Assembly (NCBI RefSeq): GCF_001984055.1
Contig: NZ_LYVO01000016.1
Span: forward strand, 36,127 to 100,126
Source: Variovorax sp. KK3
Lineage (GTDB): Bacteria; Pseudomonadota; Gammaproteobacteria; Burkholderiales; Burkholderiaceae_C
Direction of reading: 5' to 3'
Length of the DNA stretch: 64,000 nucleotides
Shown one piece after another: positions 1 to 8,231 of the stretch. The translations under genes were made by a program, and so were the position numbers. The first letter of the stretch is position 1. The number at the start of each line of letters is the position of its first letter. Below the pieces are notes generated by a model, which searched no databases, was not told the origin of the DNA, and saw only the letters and a list, made by a program, of their open reading frames with translations.

Positions 1-489
1 GGTCCGGTGGGCGGCCTTGGAGAGCTCCGGCTTCCCGAGGCGCAGGCCGGCTCGTCCATCATGCCTGGCAAGGTCAATCCGGTATTGCCGATGGCCATGA
101 TCCAGCTGAGTTTTGCAGTCGTTGGCAACGACGTGGCCGTGGCTCAGGCAGTCCAGTACGGTGAGCTGGAGATCAACCACTTCGAGCCCGTGGTGGCATC
201 GCGGGTGTTCGACAGCATCCACCTGTTGACCCATGGCATTCGGCGGTTCAACGAGAAATGCGTGGCCGGGATCACTGCGGACCGCGCGCGCAACGAAAGC
301 CATCTGCTGGAATCGATGGCAGTCGCGACGGCGCTGGTGCCGCAACTTGGCTACGCGAAGGTCAGCAAGCTGGCCCGTCAGTCCGTGACTGAAGAGCGCT
401 CGCTGGTGGACATCCTGGGCGAGTCGGGCATTCTGACCAAGCAAGAAACCCTGGCGGCCATTCAGAAGGCGTCCTTGCCGGTGTTCTGA
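1..489 (+). CDS. Fumarase/aspartase superfamily lyase, C-terminal part (5' end outside window)
   Basis: The reading frame is open from the first base, so only the last 162 residues are present. The fragment begins just before the superfamily signature GSSIMPGKVNPV (residues about 18-29), the flexible catalytic loop of class II fumarase, aspartase and related lyases that eliminate ammonia or water to give fumarate-type products. The following stretch, including EINHFEPVV and EKCVAGITA, resembles aspartate ammonia-lyase more than FumC, and the small C-terminal helical domain is complete. Aspartase is therefore the best guess, but fumarase or another family member cannot be excluded without the N-terminal half. 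The stop codon overlaps the convergent LysR gene by 28 bp. Confidence 0.85.
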   Translation, partial: GPVGGLGELRLPEAQAGSSIMPGKVNPVLPMAMIQLSFAVVGNDVAVAQAVQYGELEINHFEPVVASRVFDSIHLLTHGIRRFNEKCVAGITADRARNESHLLESMAVATALVPQLGYAKVSKLARQSVTEERSLVDILGESGILTKQETLAAIQKASLPVF

Positions 490-1490
490 GGCGAGCCGGC
501 CGAGGTCTCGACATGGGCTTCGGTCCAAGGGTGAATCTCGATCAGTTCTGGCAAAGACGGATGGATGGCCTTCAGTTCGTTTCTGACATGCCCGTCCAAA
601 AGACGGCTCGCGAGTTCGAAGGTCTGCTTTCCGAGTTCGTCGTACTCACCCTTGCGGACGTGCAAGAAGACTTGCCGTTCCGCATGAAGCTCGGGTACGA
701 AGTCCTGCCGCACCGCGTTGGCTGAGCGCGCGCCCTGCAGCAGGCACAGGGGGGTCGTGATGGCCCAGCCGATTCCGCCGGCCACCATGGAGGTGAGGGT
801 GTCGGCAGTTTCCACCTCGAGGCGGCGTGCCGGGTTGAGGCCGACTCGGCGCAGCGCGCGTTCCACCTGTTCGCCGAGGTGCGACTGGACGTTGAAGCGG
901 ACGATCGGCAACTGTTTCGACAGATGGACAAGGTCCGCCACGCTGCGGCATGCCGAAGCCTGCCCTTTGGGCGCGATGACGAGAAGCTTTTCCGACAGGA
1001 GCAGGTGGTTCGCCATCCCGTCCAAGTCCAGTGAGCGCGTGGAGATCACCAAGTCGAGTTCGCGCCGGGCAAGTGCTTCGGTCAGGTTGGGCGTCAAACC
1101 CGTGCGCACCGATAGCTGGGCAGTGCCGCGCAGCAATTGCTGAACCAGAGGTGTGCCGCAGGTGGCGGCGAAGGAGTCCACCAAGCCGACGCGCAAGTTC
1201 GGCCTGATGCCTTTGCTGGCTTCGATCACGGCGCCTCGCAGGTTCATGGCCTGGTCGAGCAGGGTTGCGCCGCGGTTCGCGAGTGCAACGCCGGCGATGG
1301 TGAGTGTCAGTGGTCGGGCCGAGCGATTGAGCAGCGGCGTTCCGAGGTTGTCCTCGAGCAGGCGCACCGATTGCGAGACCGCCGATTGCGTGATGCCGAG
1401 CCGCTCGGCCGCCTTGGACATGTTGCAGTCCTGGGCGGTCGCCAGGAAGATCCGAAGCGCCTGCATATCGATGGGTCGAATGTCGGACAT
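462..1490 (-). CDS. LysR family transcriptional regulator
   Basis: This 342-residue protein has the classic LysR layout. An N-terminal winged helix-turn-helix spans about residues 9-67 (SKAAERLGITQSAVSQSVRLL), and a substrate-binding-like effector domain follows from about residue 95. The ATG at 1490 is preceded by a weak AAGGC; a second Met lies eight codons in. The C-terminal tail of about 30 residues after the effector domain is longer than usual and runs into the end of the lyase gene on the other strand, giving a 28-bp convergent overlap. The effector is unknown. The neighbouring lyase is a plausible target, but the usual divergent arrangement is absent, so the link is only inferred. Confidence 0.9.
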   Translation of the reverse strand: MSDIRPIDMQALRIFLATAQDCNMSKAAERLGITQSAVSQSVRLLEDNLGTPLLNRSARPLTLTIAGVALANRGATLLDQAMNLRGAVIEASKGIRPNLRVGLVDSFAATCGTPLVQQLLRGTAQLSVRTGLTPNLTEALARRELDLVISTRSLDLDGMANHLLLSEKLLVIAPKGQASACRSVADLVHLSKQLPIVRFNVQSHLGEQVERALRRVGLNPARRLEVETADTLTSMVAGGIGWAITTPLCLLQGARSANAVRQDFVPELHAERQVFLHVRKGEYDELGKQTFELASRLLDGHVRNELKAIHPSLPELIEIHPWTEAHVETSAGSPQNTGKDAF

Positions 1491-1712
1491 GTGGGTGCCT
1501 TGTGCACGTGACGACAGATTGGTGGGGCCGCCGTTGGCCGTACGGGGAGGACTATCGTAGCCAAGCCTGCATGCAGCCGGCGGGCGTTGAGAAGCAAGCC
1601 TCGTTGGGCAGCAATGGCAGTCGCATGGGCCTCGTCACAGCCAAGGGCTTGAATGTGCCGGCCCTGAGACACGCCGCCCTCGACGCCGCCGCCAGGCGCG
1701 CGCACCAGGCGA

Positions 1713-2744
1713 TCAGTTCTCCAACGCCTCCAACCATTTCCCGAACCCACTCGCCCCCTGCACCTCCTCGGCCCGCACAGCCGTCTGTGCCGCCCCCGTC
1801 GCCTCACGCGGGCTATACCCGAACTGTTCCCTGAACGCGCGGCTGAAATGCGTGGCGCTCTTGAAGCCGTGTTCTTCGGCGAGCCGTGCGATGTTCTGCC
1901 GTTCGCGCGTGCCGCTCAGGATGCCGTGGACGCGCGCGAGCCGGCGCTCCTTGATGTAGTTGGCGACGCCGCCCAGGTCGGCGAACAGGCGGTAGAGCGT
2001 CGAGCGCGAGATGCGAAGGTGCGCGCACATCCGATCGACCGTCAGGCTCTCTTCGCTCAAGTGCTGCTCCACGTACTGCCGCGCGCGGCGCAGCAGCACC
2101 GAGTCGATGGCGGGCTGCGCGGCATCGAGGGTCGCGGGGCTCATCGCGACGCTTGCGGCCAGCAGGCTGACGGTGGCCTTCATCATGTGCGGCACTTCCT
2201 CGGGCGACAGCGACGGCAGGCCGGCGATGAGCGACGACAGATGATTCGCCACCAGCCCGGCGCAGGCGTTCATCGGCGATGCGCCGTGCAGGTTCATGGG
2301 CCGCGGCAGCGCTTCTTCGAGAAGGTCGCGCGGCACGTACAGGATGGTGCTCTTGCAGCAGGATGCGTTGGTCTCGGGCAGGGCCATGTCGGTGAGGACG
2401 AAGCGGCCCGGCGCCAGCGACACGTGGTTGCCGGAGGCATCGCAATGAAACTCGCCTTCGCGCAGCAGGATCAGCCGGTAGTGGTCGAGCTGGTCCATGC
2501 GGATGTTCTTGTCGCGCCGCACGCGCGTCTGCATGGGGCCGAAGGTGCTGTGGCCGACGATCAGCGGGTCGAGCTTCCACAAAGAGACCTCTGCCTCGAA
2601 GGCCGGCACGTGCTGCGCGTCGATCTCCATCTCCCAGCTGCGCGACAGCGACTCGCGCCATTGCTCCACGGCCCCGGCGGGCGACATGGCGCGCGAGTCG
2701 AAGTGGATGTGCGGAACGGCGGGCGACGACGGCTCAGGCGGCAT
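1713..2744 (-). CDS. AraC family transcriptional regulator
   Basis: The protein has 343 residues. The N-terminal two thirds (about residues 40-210) resembles the AraC-binding-like domain 2 found in AraC regulators of catabolic operons. The C-terminal third holds two helix-turn-helix units, with SRSTLYRLFADLGG and the second-helix signature FSRAFREQFGYSP at about residues 255-320. The frame stays open far upstream, but that sequence is an out-of-frame reading of the Bug gene, so I start at the ATG at 2744, just after that gene. It lies 32 bp downstream of the Bug binding-protein gene on the same strand, suggesting co-transcription and control by a small organic acid or aromatic compound. Confidence 0.88.
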   Translation of the reverse strand: MPPEPSSPAVPHIHFDSRAMSPAGAVEQWRESLSRSWEMEIDAQHVPAFEAEVSLWKLDPLIVGHSTFGPMQTRVRRDKNIRMDQLDHYRLILLREGEFHCDASGNHVSLAPGRFVLTDMALPETNASCCKSTILYVPRDLLEEALPRPMNLHGASPMNACAGLVANHLSSLIAGLPSLSPEEVPHMMKATVSLLAASVAMSPATLDAAQPAIDSVLLRRARQYVEQHLSEESLTVDRMCAHLRISRSTLYRLFADLGGVANYIKERRLARVHGILSGTRERQNIARLAEEHGFKSATHFSRAFREQFGYSPREATGAAQTAVRAEEVQGASGFGKWLEALEN

Positions 2745-2776
2745 GCCGCGGCCTCCTGCGCGTGGACGGGCCGCCG

Positions 2777-3802
2777 CTAGTTGGGTTGCACATCGGCGGC
2801 CTTCGCCAGGTCTTGCAGGATGCGCATCTCGCGCGCATAGAACGCCTCGGCCTCGGGCAGGCCCATGGCCGCGGGCACCGCGCCGCCGGTCGCCTCCAGC
2901 GCCAGGCGGGTCTGCGGCTGGCCCAGGGCCTGCACGATGGTCTGGTGAAGCTGCGCGACCAGCTGCGGCGGCATCGTTCGGGGCACGAACAGGCCCACCC
3001 ACACCGAGGGGCGCCCGATGCCCTTGGCACGCGCGCTTTCGTCGAAGGTGGGCACGTCGGGGCGGCGGGCGCTGCGGTGGTCGGCGGCCACGCCGAGCAT
3101 CCTGAGCTTGCCGGTGTCGACCAATGCGCCCAGCACGTTGTCTTGCGGCAGCATCGTGAAGTCGATGGTGCCGGCCATCAGGTCCTGCAGCATCGGTGCG
3201 CCACCGCGATAAGGCACGTGCACGGCCTCGATCGCCATGGTGCTGCGCAGCTTCTCGGTGACGATGTGATACAGCGAGCCGCTGCCCGGGCTGCCGTAGT
3301 TGAGCGGCTTGCCGGCGCGACGCGCGGGGTCGGCCAGGTCGTCGACCGTGCGGGCATCGAGGTCGGGCCGCACGTAGAGCGCCACCGGGGCGCTGTAGAG
3401 CACGCCCAGCAGCCTGAAGTCGGCGGCGCGGTACTTCAGCGACTTGATCGTGAGGGGCGCCAGCACGGTCTCGGTCGGCGAGCCGACGAGGATCTGCGAT
3501 CCGTTGGGCACTGCGCCGAGGAACCGGGTGGCCGCGATCGACCCGCTCGCGCCGCTGAGGTTTTCCACGATGATGGGCCGGTCCACGAGGTGCCCGAAGG
3601 CGGGTGCGAAGCCGCGGGCCAGCACGTCCGAAACGCCACCGGGCGGGTAGGGCACCACCAGCGTCAGCGGCCCCTGGGGCAGCGCTTGCGCCATCGCGGC
3701 GCTCCAACCGAAGATTGCCGCAGCGACACCCACGCACGCCAGCGCGCGCGGGCCGATCGACGGGCCCTGCAGGCGGGCCCATGGCGGACGATTGCTTTCC
3801 AT
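2777..3802 (-). CDS. Bug/TctC family periplasmic solute-binding protein
   Basis: This 341-residue protein belongs to the Bug (tripartite tricarboxylate transporter receptor) family, which binds carboxylates and other small organic molecules in the periplasm. A signal peptide ends near residue 38 (AAMAQA). The mature start LTLVVPYPPGGVSDVLAR carries the family's first beta strand and ligand-binding loop, and NYGSPGSGSLYH and VPYRGGAPMLQDL match the second conserved region. No tctA or tctB membrane gene is adjacent, so it is one of the many orphan Bug proteins typical of Comamonadaceae and Bordetella. The ATG at 3802 gives the best signal peptide. The ligand cannot be told from sequence alone. 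Confidence 0.9.
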   Translation of the reverse strand: MESNRPPWARLQGPSIGPRALACVGVAAAIFGWSAAMAQALPQGPLTLVVPYPPGGVSDVLARGFAPAFGHLVDRPIIVENLSGASGSIAATRFLGAVPNGSQILVGSPTETVLAPLTIKSLKYRAADFRLLGVLYSAPVALYVRPDLDARTVDDLADPARRAGKPLNYGSPGSGSLYHIVTEKLRSTMAIEAVHVPYRGGAPMLQDLMAGTIDFTMLPQDNVLGALVDTGKLRMLGVAADHRSARRPDVPTFDESARAKGIGRPSVWVGLFVPRTMPPQLVAQLHQTIVQALGQPQTRLALEATGGAVPAAMGLPEAEAFYAREMRILQDLAKAADVQPN

Positions 3803-3961
3803 GCGGTTCGAGGGCGCACGCGCGCCCCGAAGAAAATTGTCGGCGAAGCACCCTTGCACACGCAAGACGAGTGCCAGCGGCGCGGCGATTTTGCCCCACG
3901 TCCCTTGCGGCTTCGGGGTATTCATCATTCCCGCTGTCGAGAGCGGCGCCACAATCGGGCC

Positions 3962-4420
3962 ATGGCATTGCCCCGCACTCTGGATTCGTTCTCGGCCGTC
4001 CTGCGCGCCGACGGTCCGGCGGCGGCGCTTGCGTATCTCAACGAAGGTGTGCCCCATCGGTACAGCGCGGCCTATCGGTTCGCAGGCCTCAAGCTTCAGA
4101 ACGTGCTGCTGCACGACAAGGCGGGCGAGATGCGGCCGGCGTTCCTGGCGACGGTGCCCTTCGATCAGAGCTTTTGCCAGTACGTTCGCCGAGACAGCGC
4201 GTTTCGCACGGACAACTCGTCGGTCGACCCGCGCCTGCAAGGCCATCCCTACCAAGGCGTGGTCGTGTCGTATCACAGCGTTCCGCTGGTGAGCGACACC
4301 GGCGAGCTGTGGGGCACGCTGAGCCATTTCGACATGGCGCCTCTGCCGCTTTCGCAAGAGGAGTTCGCGCTCTTGCAGGGTGCCGCCGAGCTGCTGCCCA
4401 ACTTTCTTCTGGAGCGCTGA
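3962..4420 (+). CDS. GAF domain-containing protein
   Basis: The protein has 152 residues and consists of essentially one GAF-like domain. Features pointing to GAF are the central stretch FDQSFCQYVRRDSAF, DPRLQGHPYQGVVVSYHSVPL and the terminal strand GELWGTLSHFD followed by a helix. Such single-GAF proteins bind small ligands or take part in redox sensing, and the ligand here is unknown. There is no signal peptide or membrane segment, so it should be cytoplasmic. It is divergent from the Bug gene with 159 bp between them. Its end is directly followed by the DUF1090 gene, so the two are probably co-transcribed. Confidence 0.8.
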   Translation: MALPRTLDSFSAVLRADGPAAALAYLNEGVPHRYSAAYRFAGLKLQNVLLHDKAGEMRPAFLATVPFDQSFCQYVRRDSAFRTDNSSVDPRLQGHPYQGVVVSYHSVPLVSDTGELWGTLSHFDMAPLPLSQEEFALLQGAAELLPNFLLER

Positions 4421-4747
4421 ATCAAAGCCTGTTTCCTGGCCATCATGCTGGCAGTGGCGGCCCCCGCCATGGCACAGCCCGCACCGCCGATCGACACCAC
4501 CGTTTGCAAGGCCGAGGAAGACGCGCTGGAGCAAGACATCGACATCGCCCGCTCCAAGGGCCAGATGCTTCGCCGGCGGCAGCTCGCCGAGGAATTGGCA
4601 GCCCTGCACGCCCGGTGCCAGGCCGTCGCACCAGTGCAGAGCCGGGCGGCGCGTGTCGAGAAGCTGGAGCAGGAAATCCGGGAACTGCGCACCGCACTGG
4701 GCCGCGCCGAAGAACAACTGCGGCAACTGAAGCAGGGCGGCTCGTGA
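4421..4747 (+). CDS. DUF1090 family periplasmic protein; probable ATC start codon
   Basis: The mature part matches the DUF1090 (YqjC-like) family: a short periplasmic protein with two conserved cysteines (VCKAEEDALEQDI and LHARCQ) and a C-terminal coiled coil rich in Glu, Arg and Leu. The first ATG in frame (4445) would leave a signal peptide of only eleven residues with no positive charge. Reading from ATC at 4421, immediately after the TGA of the GAF gene, gives KACFLAIMLAVAAPAMA before QP, an ordinary signal peptide. A GGAG six bases upstream of that ATC supports it. The start is therefore uncertain: 4421 with a rare codon, or 4445. Function is unknown. Confidence 0.7.
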   Translation: MKACFLAIMLAVAAPAMAQPAPPIDTTVCKAEEDALEQDIDIARSKGQMLRRRQLAEELAALHARCQAVAPVQSRAARVEKLEQEIRELRTALGRAEEQLRQLKQGGS

Positions 4748-4890
4748 CGATGCCCAGGCGAACGGCCTGGACATCACTAAGAACCGCCGCCGTAGTTCGT
4801 TTGTCGGATTCCACCCCGGGCCCGTAAGCGCTATCTTGGGCACGTGCGTCGGCCTGTACCAGGCCGGCCAGCGAATCGGAGGTTGTCGCC

Positions 4891-6261
4891 ATGGCCATCC
4901 TTGCCCGGGTGCTTTGCAAAGCCATCGGCGTGCACGCGCGCACGGCTGTCGACTGGGCTCGAGGCCTCTTGCTCTTCGTCGCGACGCTGGCATCGACGGC
5001 CGTGTTGGCCGCGCCCTTCGCCTATGTACCGCGGCCCTACAACGACGACTTGGCCATCATCGACGTGGCCACCAACCAGGTGGTCAAGTTTCTGCCGGTG
5101 GGCGACTTCCCCCAAGGCGTGGCGATCAGCCCGACCGGCGACTTCATCTACATCATGAACTTCTCCGGCCACTCGATCTCGGTCGTGTCAGGCGCCACGC
5201 ACACGGTCGTCGCGACGATCGAACTCGAGGGAATGCCCAGCAGCGGTGCCGTGAGCCCGGACGGCAAGAAGCTGTATGTGACCCAGTGGCACAAGACCTA
5301 TCCGCTCCTGGTCATCGACACCGTCACGCGCAAGGTGGTGGCCTCGTATGCCGGCGAAACGACCGGCAGCGGCGTGGCCGTGTCTCCCGATGGCGCTTTC
5401 GTCTACTACGCGAGCGAGACCCATCGAAGGCTGTCGAAGATCGACACCCAGACGCTCAAGTTGGTCGCCAAGGCCGTGACGGGCGAGTTGCCCGAGGGTG
5501 TGACGGTGACGCCCGACGGCAATCAGGTCTACGTTGCGACCTGGGAAGGCAAGGGCGCCACGCTGTTCGACAACGTGACCAACACGGCGCAGCAAATCAC
5601 GACCGGCCAGTTCCCCTGGTCTCCGGCTGCGAGCCCCGACGGCAGCGCCGTGTGGGTGGCCAATGCCTTGGACAACACGATCTCGATCATCAGCACCGCC
5701 ACGCACAAGGTCGTGCAGACCATCCCCACCGGCAAGAAGCCGATGTCCGTCGCGTTCACGCCCGACGGCAAGTTCGCCTACGTGGTCAACGAAGACGATC
5801 ACAGCGTCCAGGCCATCAAGGTGGCCAGCCTGCTGACCGTGGCCACCGTGCCGATCGGCGCCAACGGCTTCGCTTTCGGCCGCTTCATCATCCAGGGCAA
5901 GCCGCATGGTCCGATCTACATCGAGACCGTGTCGCCGCTGAAGCGCGCGCCGGACTTGAACGCCATGACGGCCGGCAGCGCGGTCGATCTGCGCTTCTCG
6001 CTCGGCGGCGATCAAGGGCTCGGTGTGCTGGCGGCCGGCTCGCCGACGTCCGAACAGATCGTGTGCCCCACCGCCATCCCGATGGGCACGCCGGACCTGC
6101 CGCGCAGCACGGCGACACCGGGGCGATTGCGCTACGACGCCCAAACCGGCGTGTACGCCTACGCCTGGGCAACCGACCCGTCGTGGTCGCGCACCTGCCG
6201 CCGCCTCGCGCTGGAGCTCACGGACGGCACGCGGCAGGAACTGTTGATGCAGTTCAGGTAG
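4891..6261 (+). CDS. YncE-like beta-propeller (YVTN repeat) periplasmic protein
   Basis: The protein has 456 residues. It has a long charged N-region and a hydrophobic segment ending near residue 42 (ASTAVLAA), consistent with a signal peptide. Residues about 45-340 contain six to seven repeats of the form GxxPxGVAxSPDGxxVYV with a following VIDT or SIIST strand, the YVTN/NHL-type beta-propeller. Residues 345-456 form an extra C-terminal domain with several cysteines that I do not recognise. The ATG at 4891 has a good GGAGG seven bases upstream. Proteins of this class bind DNA, heme or surface ligands; the role here is open. The gene stands alone ahead of the two-partner secretion cassette. 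Confidence 0.85.
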   Translation: MAILARVLCKAIGVHARTAVDWARGLLLFVATLASTAVLAAPFAYVPRPYNDDLAIIDVATNQVVKFLPVGDFPQGVAISPTGDFIYIMNFSGHSISVVSGATHTVVATIELEGMPSSGAVSPDGKKLYVTQWHKTYPLLVIDTVTRKVVASYAGETTGSGVAVSPDGAFVYYASETHRRLSKIDTQTLKLVAKAVTGELPEGVTVTPDGNQVYVATWEGKGATLFDNVTNTAQQITTGQFPWSPAASPDGSAVWVANALDNTISIISTATHKVVQTIPTGKKPMSVAFTPDGKFAYVVNEDDHSVQAIKVASLLTVATVPIGANGFAFGRFIIQGKPHGPIYIETVSPLKRAPDLNAMTAGSAVDLRFSLGGDQGLGVLAAGSPTSEQIVCPTAIPMGTPDLPRSTATPGRLRYDAQTGVYAYAWATDPSWSRTCRRLALELTDGTRQELLMQFR

Positions 6262-6530
6262 GCCGTTCGCTCTGGCGGGCGGCCGGGCTGCCGGGTCGGC
6301 GAGCAATCAGCGAGCGGCTCAACCGTGAGAAAAGTCTGCGTGGACGCCGCAGTGCCTGCCTCTGCCAGCGAAAGCGCACGGCCCGGGTGTTACCTTCATT
6401 GAAGCGCCGCAGGGGTCGATGGGCCGACATCGAGATGTCGACTTGGACATGCCGCGTGGACCAGCAGTCGACTTCAATAAAAGCGTAAACGTGCCGCTAC
6501 GCCTGTCGCGCGGCCATCCCCGAGGTTTCA

Positions 6531-8210
6531 ATGAATTCACGCAGTTCACCGTCGGTGTCACGACCGACGGTACTGGCCCTCTGCGCGCTCGCCGGGTTGC
6601 TGGTGCAGTCCGCACACGCAGCGCCGCCTGCATCCGTGCCGAGGTTCGAGATCTCGCGCTACGAGGTCGAGGGCAACAGCCTCGTGTCCAGCGACGTCAT
6701 CGCCCGCGCCGTCGCGCCGCTCACCGGACCGCAGCGCGAGTTCGGAGACGTCCAGCGCGCCGTGGAGGCCATCGAGCGCGCCTACCTCGACCTCGGGTAC
6801 TCCGCGGTCAAGGTCAGCGTGCCGGAGCAGGAGCTTGCCGGCGGCACGGTCAGGATCCGCGTCGTCGAAGCGGTGTTGACCTCGGTGGCCGTCGGCGGCA
6901 ACCAGCATTTCAGCGCCGAGAACGTCAAGGCCAGCCTGCCGAACCTGCAGACGGGCAGAGCGCCGCGCCTCCGTGCGCTGTCGGCCTCGATCCAGTTGGC
7001 CAACGACAACCCGGCCAAGCAAGTGTCGGTGTCGATGGCCGAAGGCCGCCTGCCGGGGACGGTCGACGCCACGGTGTCGGTGACCGACCACGACCCGCTG
7101 CGCTTCATCGCGACCCTCGACAACACCGGCACCGCGGCCAGCGGCCACTGGCGCACCGGCATCGCCGTGCAGCATGCGAACCTCTTCGGCCTGGACCACG
7201 TGGGCACCCTCGCTTACACCACGACGCCCGATGGCCCGTCGGGCCAGCACCTCAACGTCTATTCGGTTGGCTATCGGATTCCGGTCTATTCGCTGGGCGA
7301 CAGCATCGATGCCATCTACGGCCGCTCCAGCGTCAACACGCCTTCGAGCTCGCCCACGCTGGGCGGCGTGCTGGGCTTTACCGGCAAGGGCGAGACCTGG
7401 GCGCTGCGTTACAACCACTTTCTGGGGCGCTCGGGCGAGACGGCCTCGAAGCTCGTGTTCGGCATCGACCGCAAGAACATCGACTCGCGCTGCGACATCG
7501 ATGGCACCACCATCACCATCGATGGCCCGACGCCTCCCATTTCCGCGTGCGTGCCGTACACCACCACGCCGGTGAGCATCACCTACAGCGGCCAGCGCGA
7601 CGGCGTCGACCAGGCACTCGGCTACAGCGTGGGCATTGCGCGCAACATCGCGAGCGGCTCGCGCTACACGAACCTCGACGGCCGTACCGATCGCTACTCG
7701 TACCTGACGCCGGGCAATCGCCGGTCGCGCGACGACTTCATGGTGGTGCGCGGCGGTGCGTCGCTGCTGCAGGGCCTCGACAGCGGCTGGCAGCTTCGCT
7801 TGGCCGGCAACGCGCAGCTCACGAACACGCCGCTGGTGGCGAGCGAGCAGTTCGGGCTGACCGGCTCGAACGCGGTGCGCGGCTTCGACGAGCGCGCCGT
7901 GGCGGCCGACAGCGGCCTCGTGCTCAATGCCGAGCTCTACACGCCCGAACTGAGCGCGCGGCTGGGCGTGCCGGGCAACCTGCGCGGCCTGGTGTTCGTG
8001 GACGCCGGCTACGGCGCGAACCGCCGGGCCGCAGGCACCTACCTGCCGAGCCACACCCACGTGGCCAGCACCGGCGTGGGCGTGCGCTACAGCCTGAGCC
8101 GCGACCTCAGCGTGCGGCTGGACGTGGCGCGCGTGATCGAGTCCGGCAGCTCCACCACCGAGAAGCGTGGCGACTGGCGCGCGCACCTGAGCGCGATGTT
8201 CGCGTTCTGA
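6531..8210 (+). CDS. Two-partner secretion outer-membrane transporter (TpsB, ShlB/FhaC/HecB family)
   Basis: The protein has 559 residues. A signal peptide ends at about residue 31 (VQSAHA). A POTRA domain follows (FEISRYEVEGNSLVSSDVIARA, about residues 37-110), then a second POTRA-like stretch and a C-terminal 16-strand barrel of the ShlB/FhaC type, finishing in the aromatic terminal signature MFAF of outer-membrane proteins. TpsB proteins belong to the Omp85 superfamily and export one cognate TpsA protein across the outer membrane. The cognate gene begins 21 bp downstream. The start at 6531 has GAGG eight bases upstream. The length is typical of the family. The substrate assignment by adjacency is strong. 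Confidence 0.93.
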   Translation: MNSRSSPSVSRPTVLALCALAGLLVQSAHAAPPASVPRFEISRYEVEGNSLVSSDVIARAVAPLTGPQREFGDVQRAVEAIERAYLDLGYSAVKVSVPEQELAGGTVRIRVVEAVLTSVAVGGNQHFSAENVKASLPNLQTGRAPRLRALSASIQLANDNPAKQVSVSMAEGRLPGTVDATVSVTDHDPLRFIATLDNTGTAASGHWRTGIAVQHANLFGLDHVGTLAYTTTPDGPSGQHLNVYSVGYRIPVYSLGDSIDAIYGRSSVNTPSSSPTLGGVLGFTGKGETWALRYNHFLGRSGETASKLVFGIDRKNIDSRCDIDGTTITIDGPTPPISACVPYTTTPVSITYSGQRDGVDQALGYSVGIARNIASGSRYTNLDGRTDRYSYLTPGNRRSRDDFMVVRGGASLLQGLDSGWQLRLAGNAQLTNTPLVASEQFGLTGSNAVRGFDERAVAADSGLVLNAELYTPELSARLGVPGNLRGLVFVDAGYGANRRAAGTYLPSHTHVASTGVGVRYSLSRDLSVRLDVARVIESGSSTTEKRGDWRAHLSAMFAF

Positions 8211-8231
8211 ACAACCAGAAGAAGAACTCCG

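Noticed and set aside
1713..3968. A fused Bug-AraC protein of 751 residues
   Set aside because: The upper part is an out-of-frame reading of the Bug gene; the AraC protein has its own ATG at 2744 just after the Bug stop codon.
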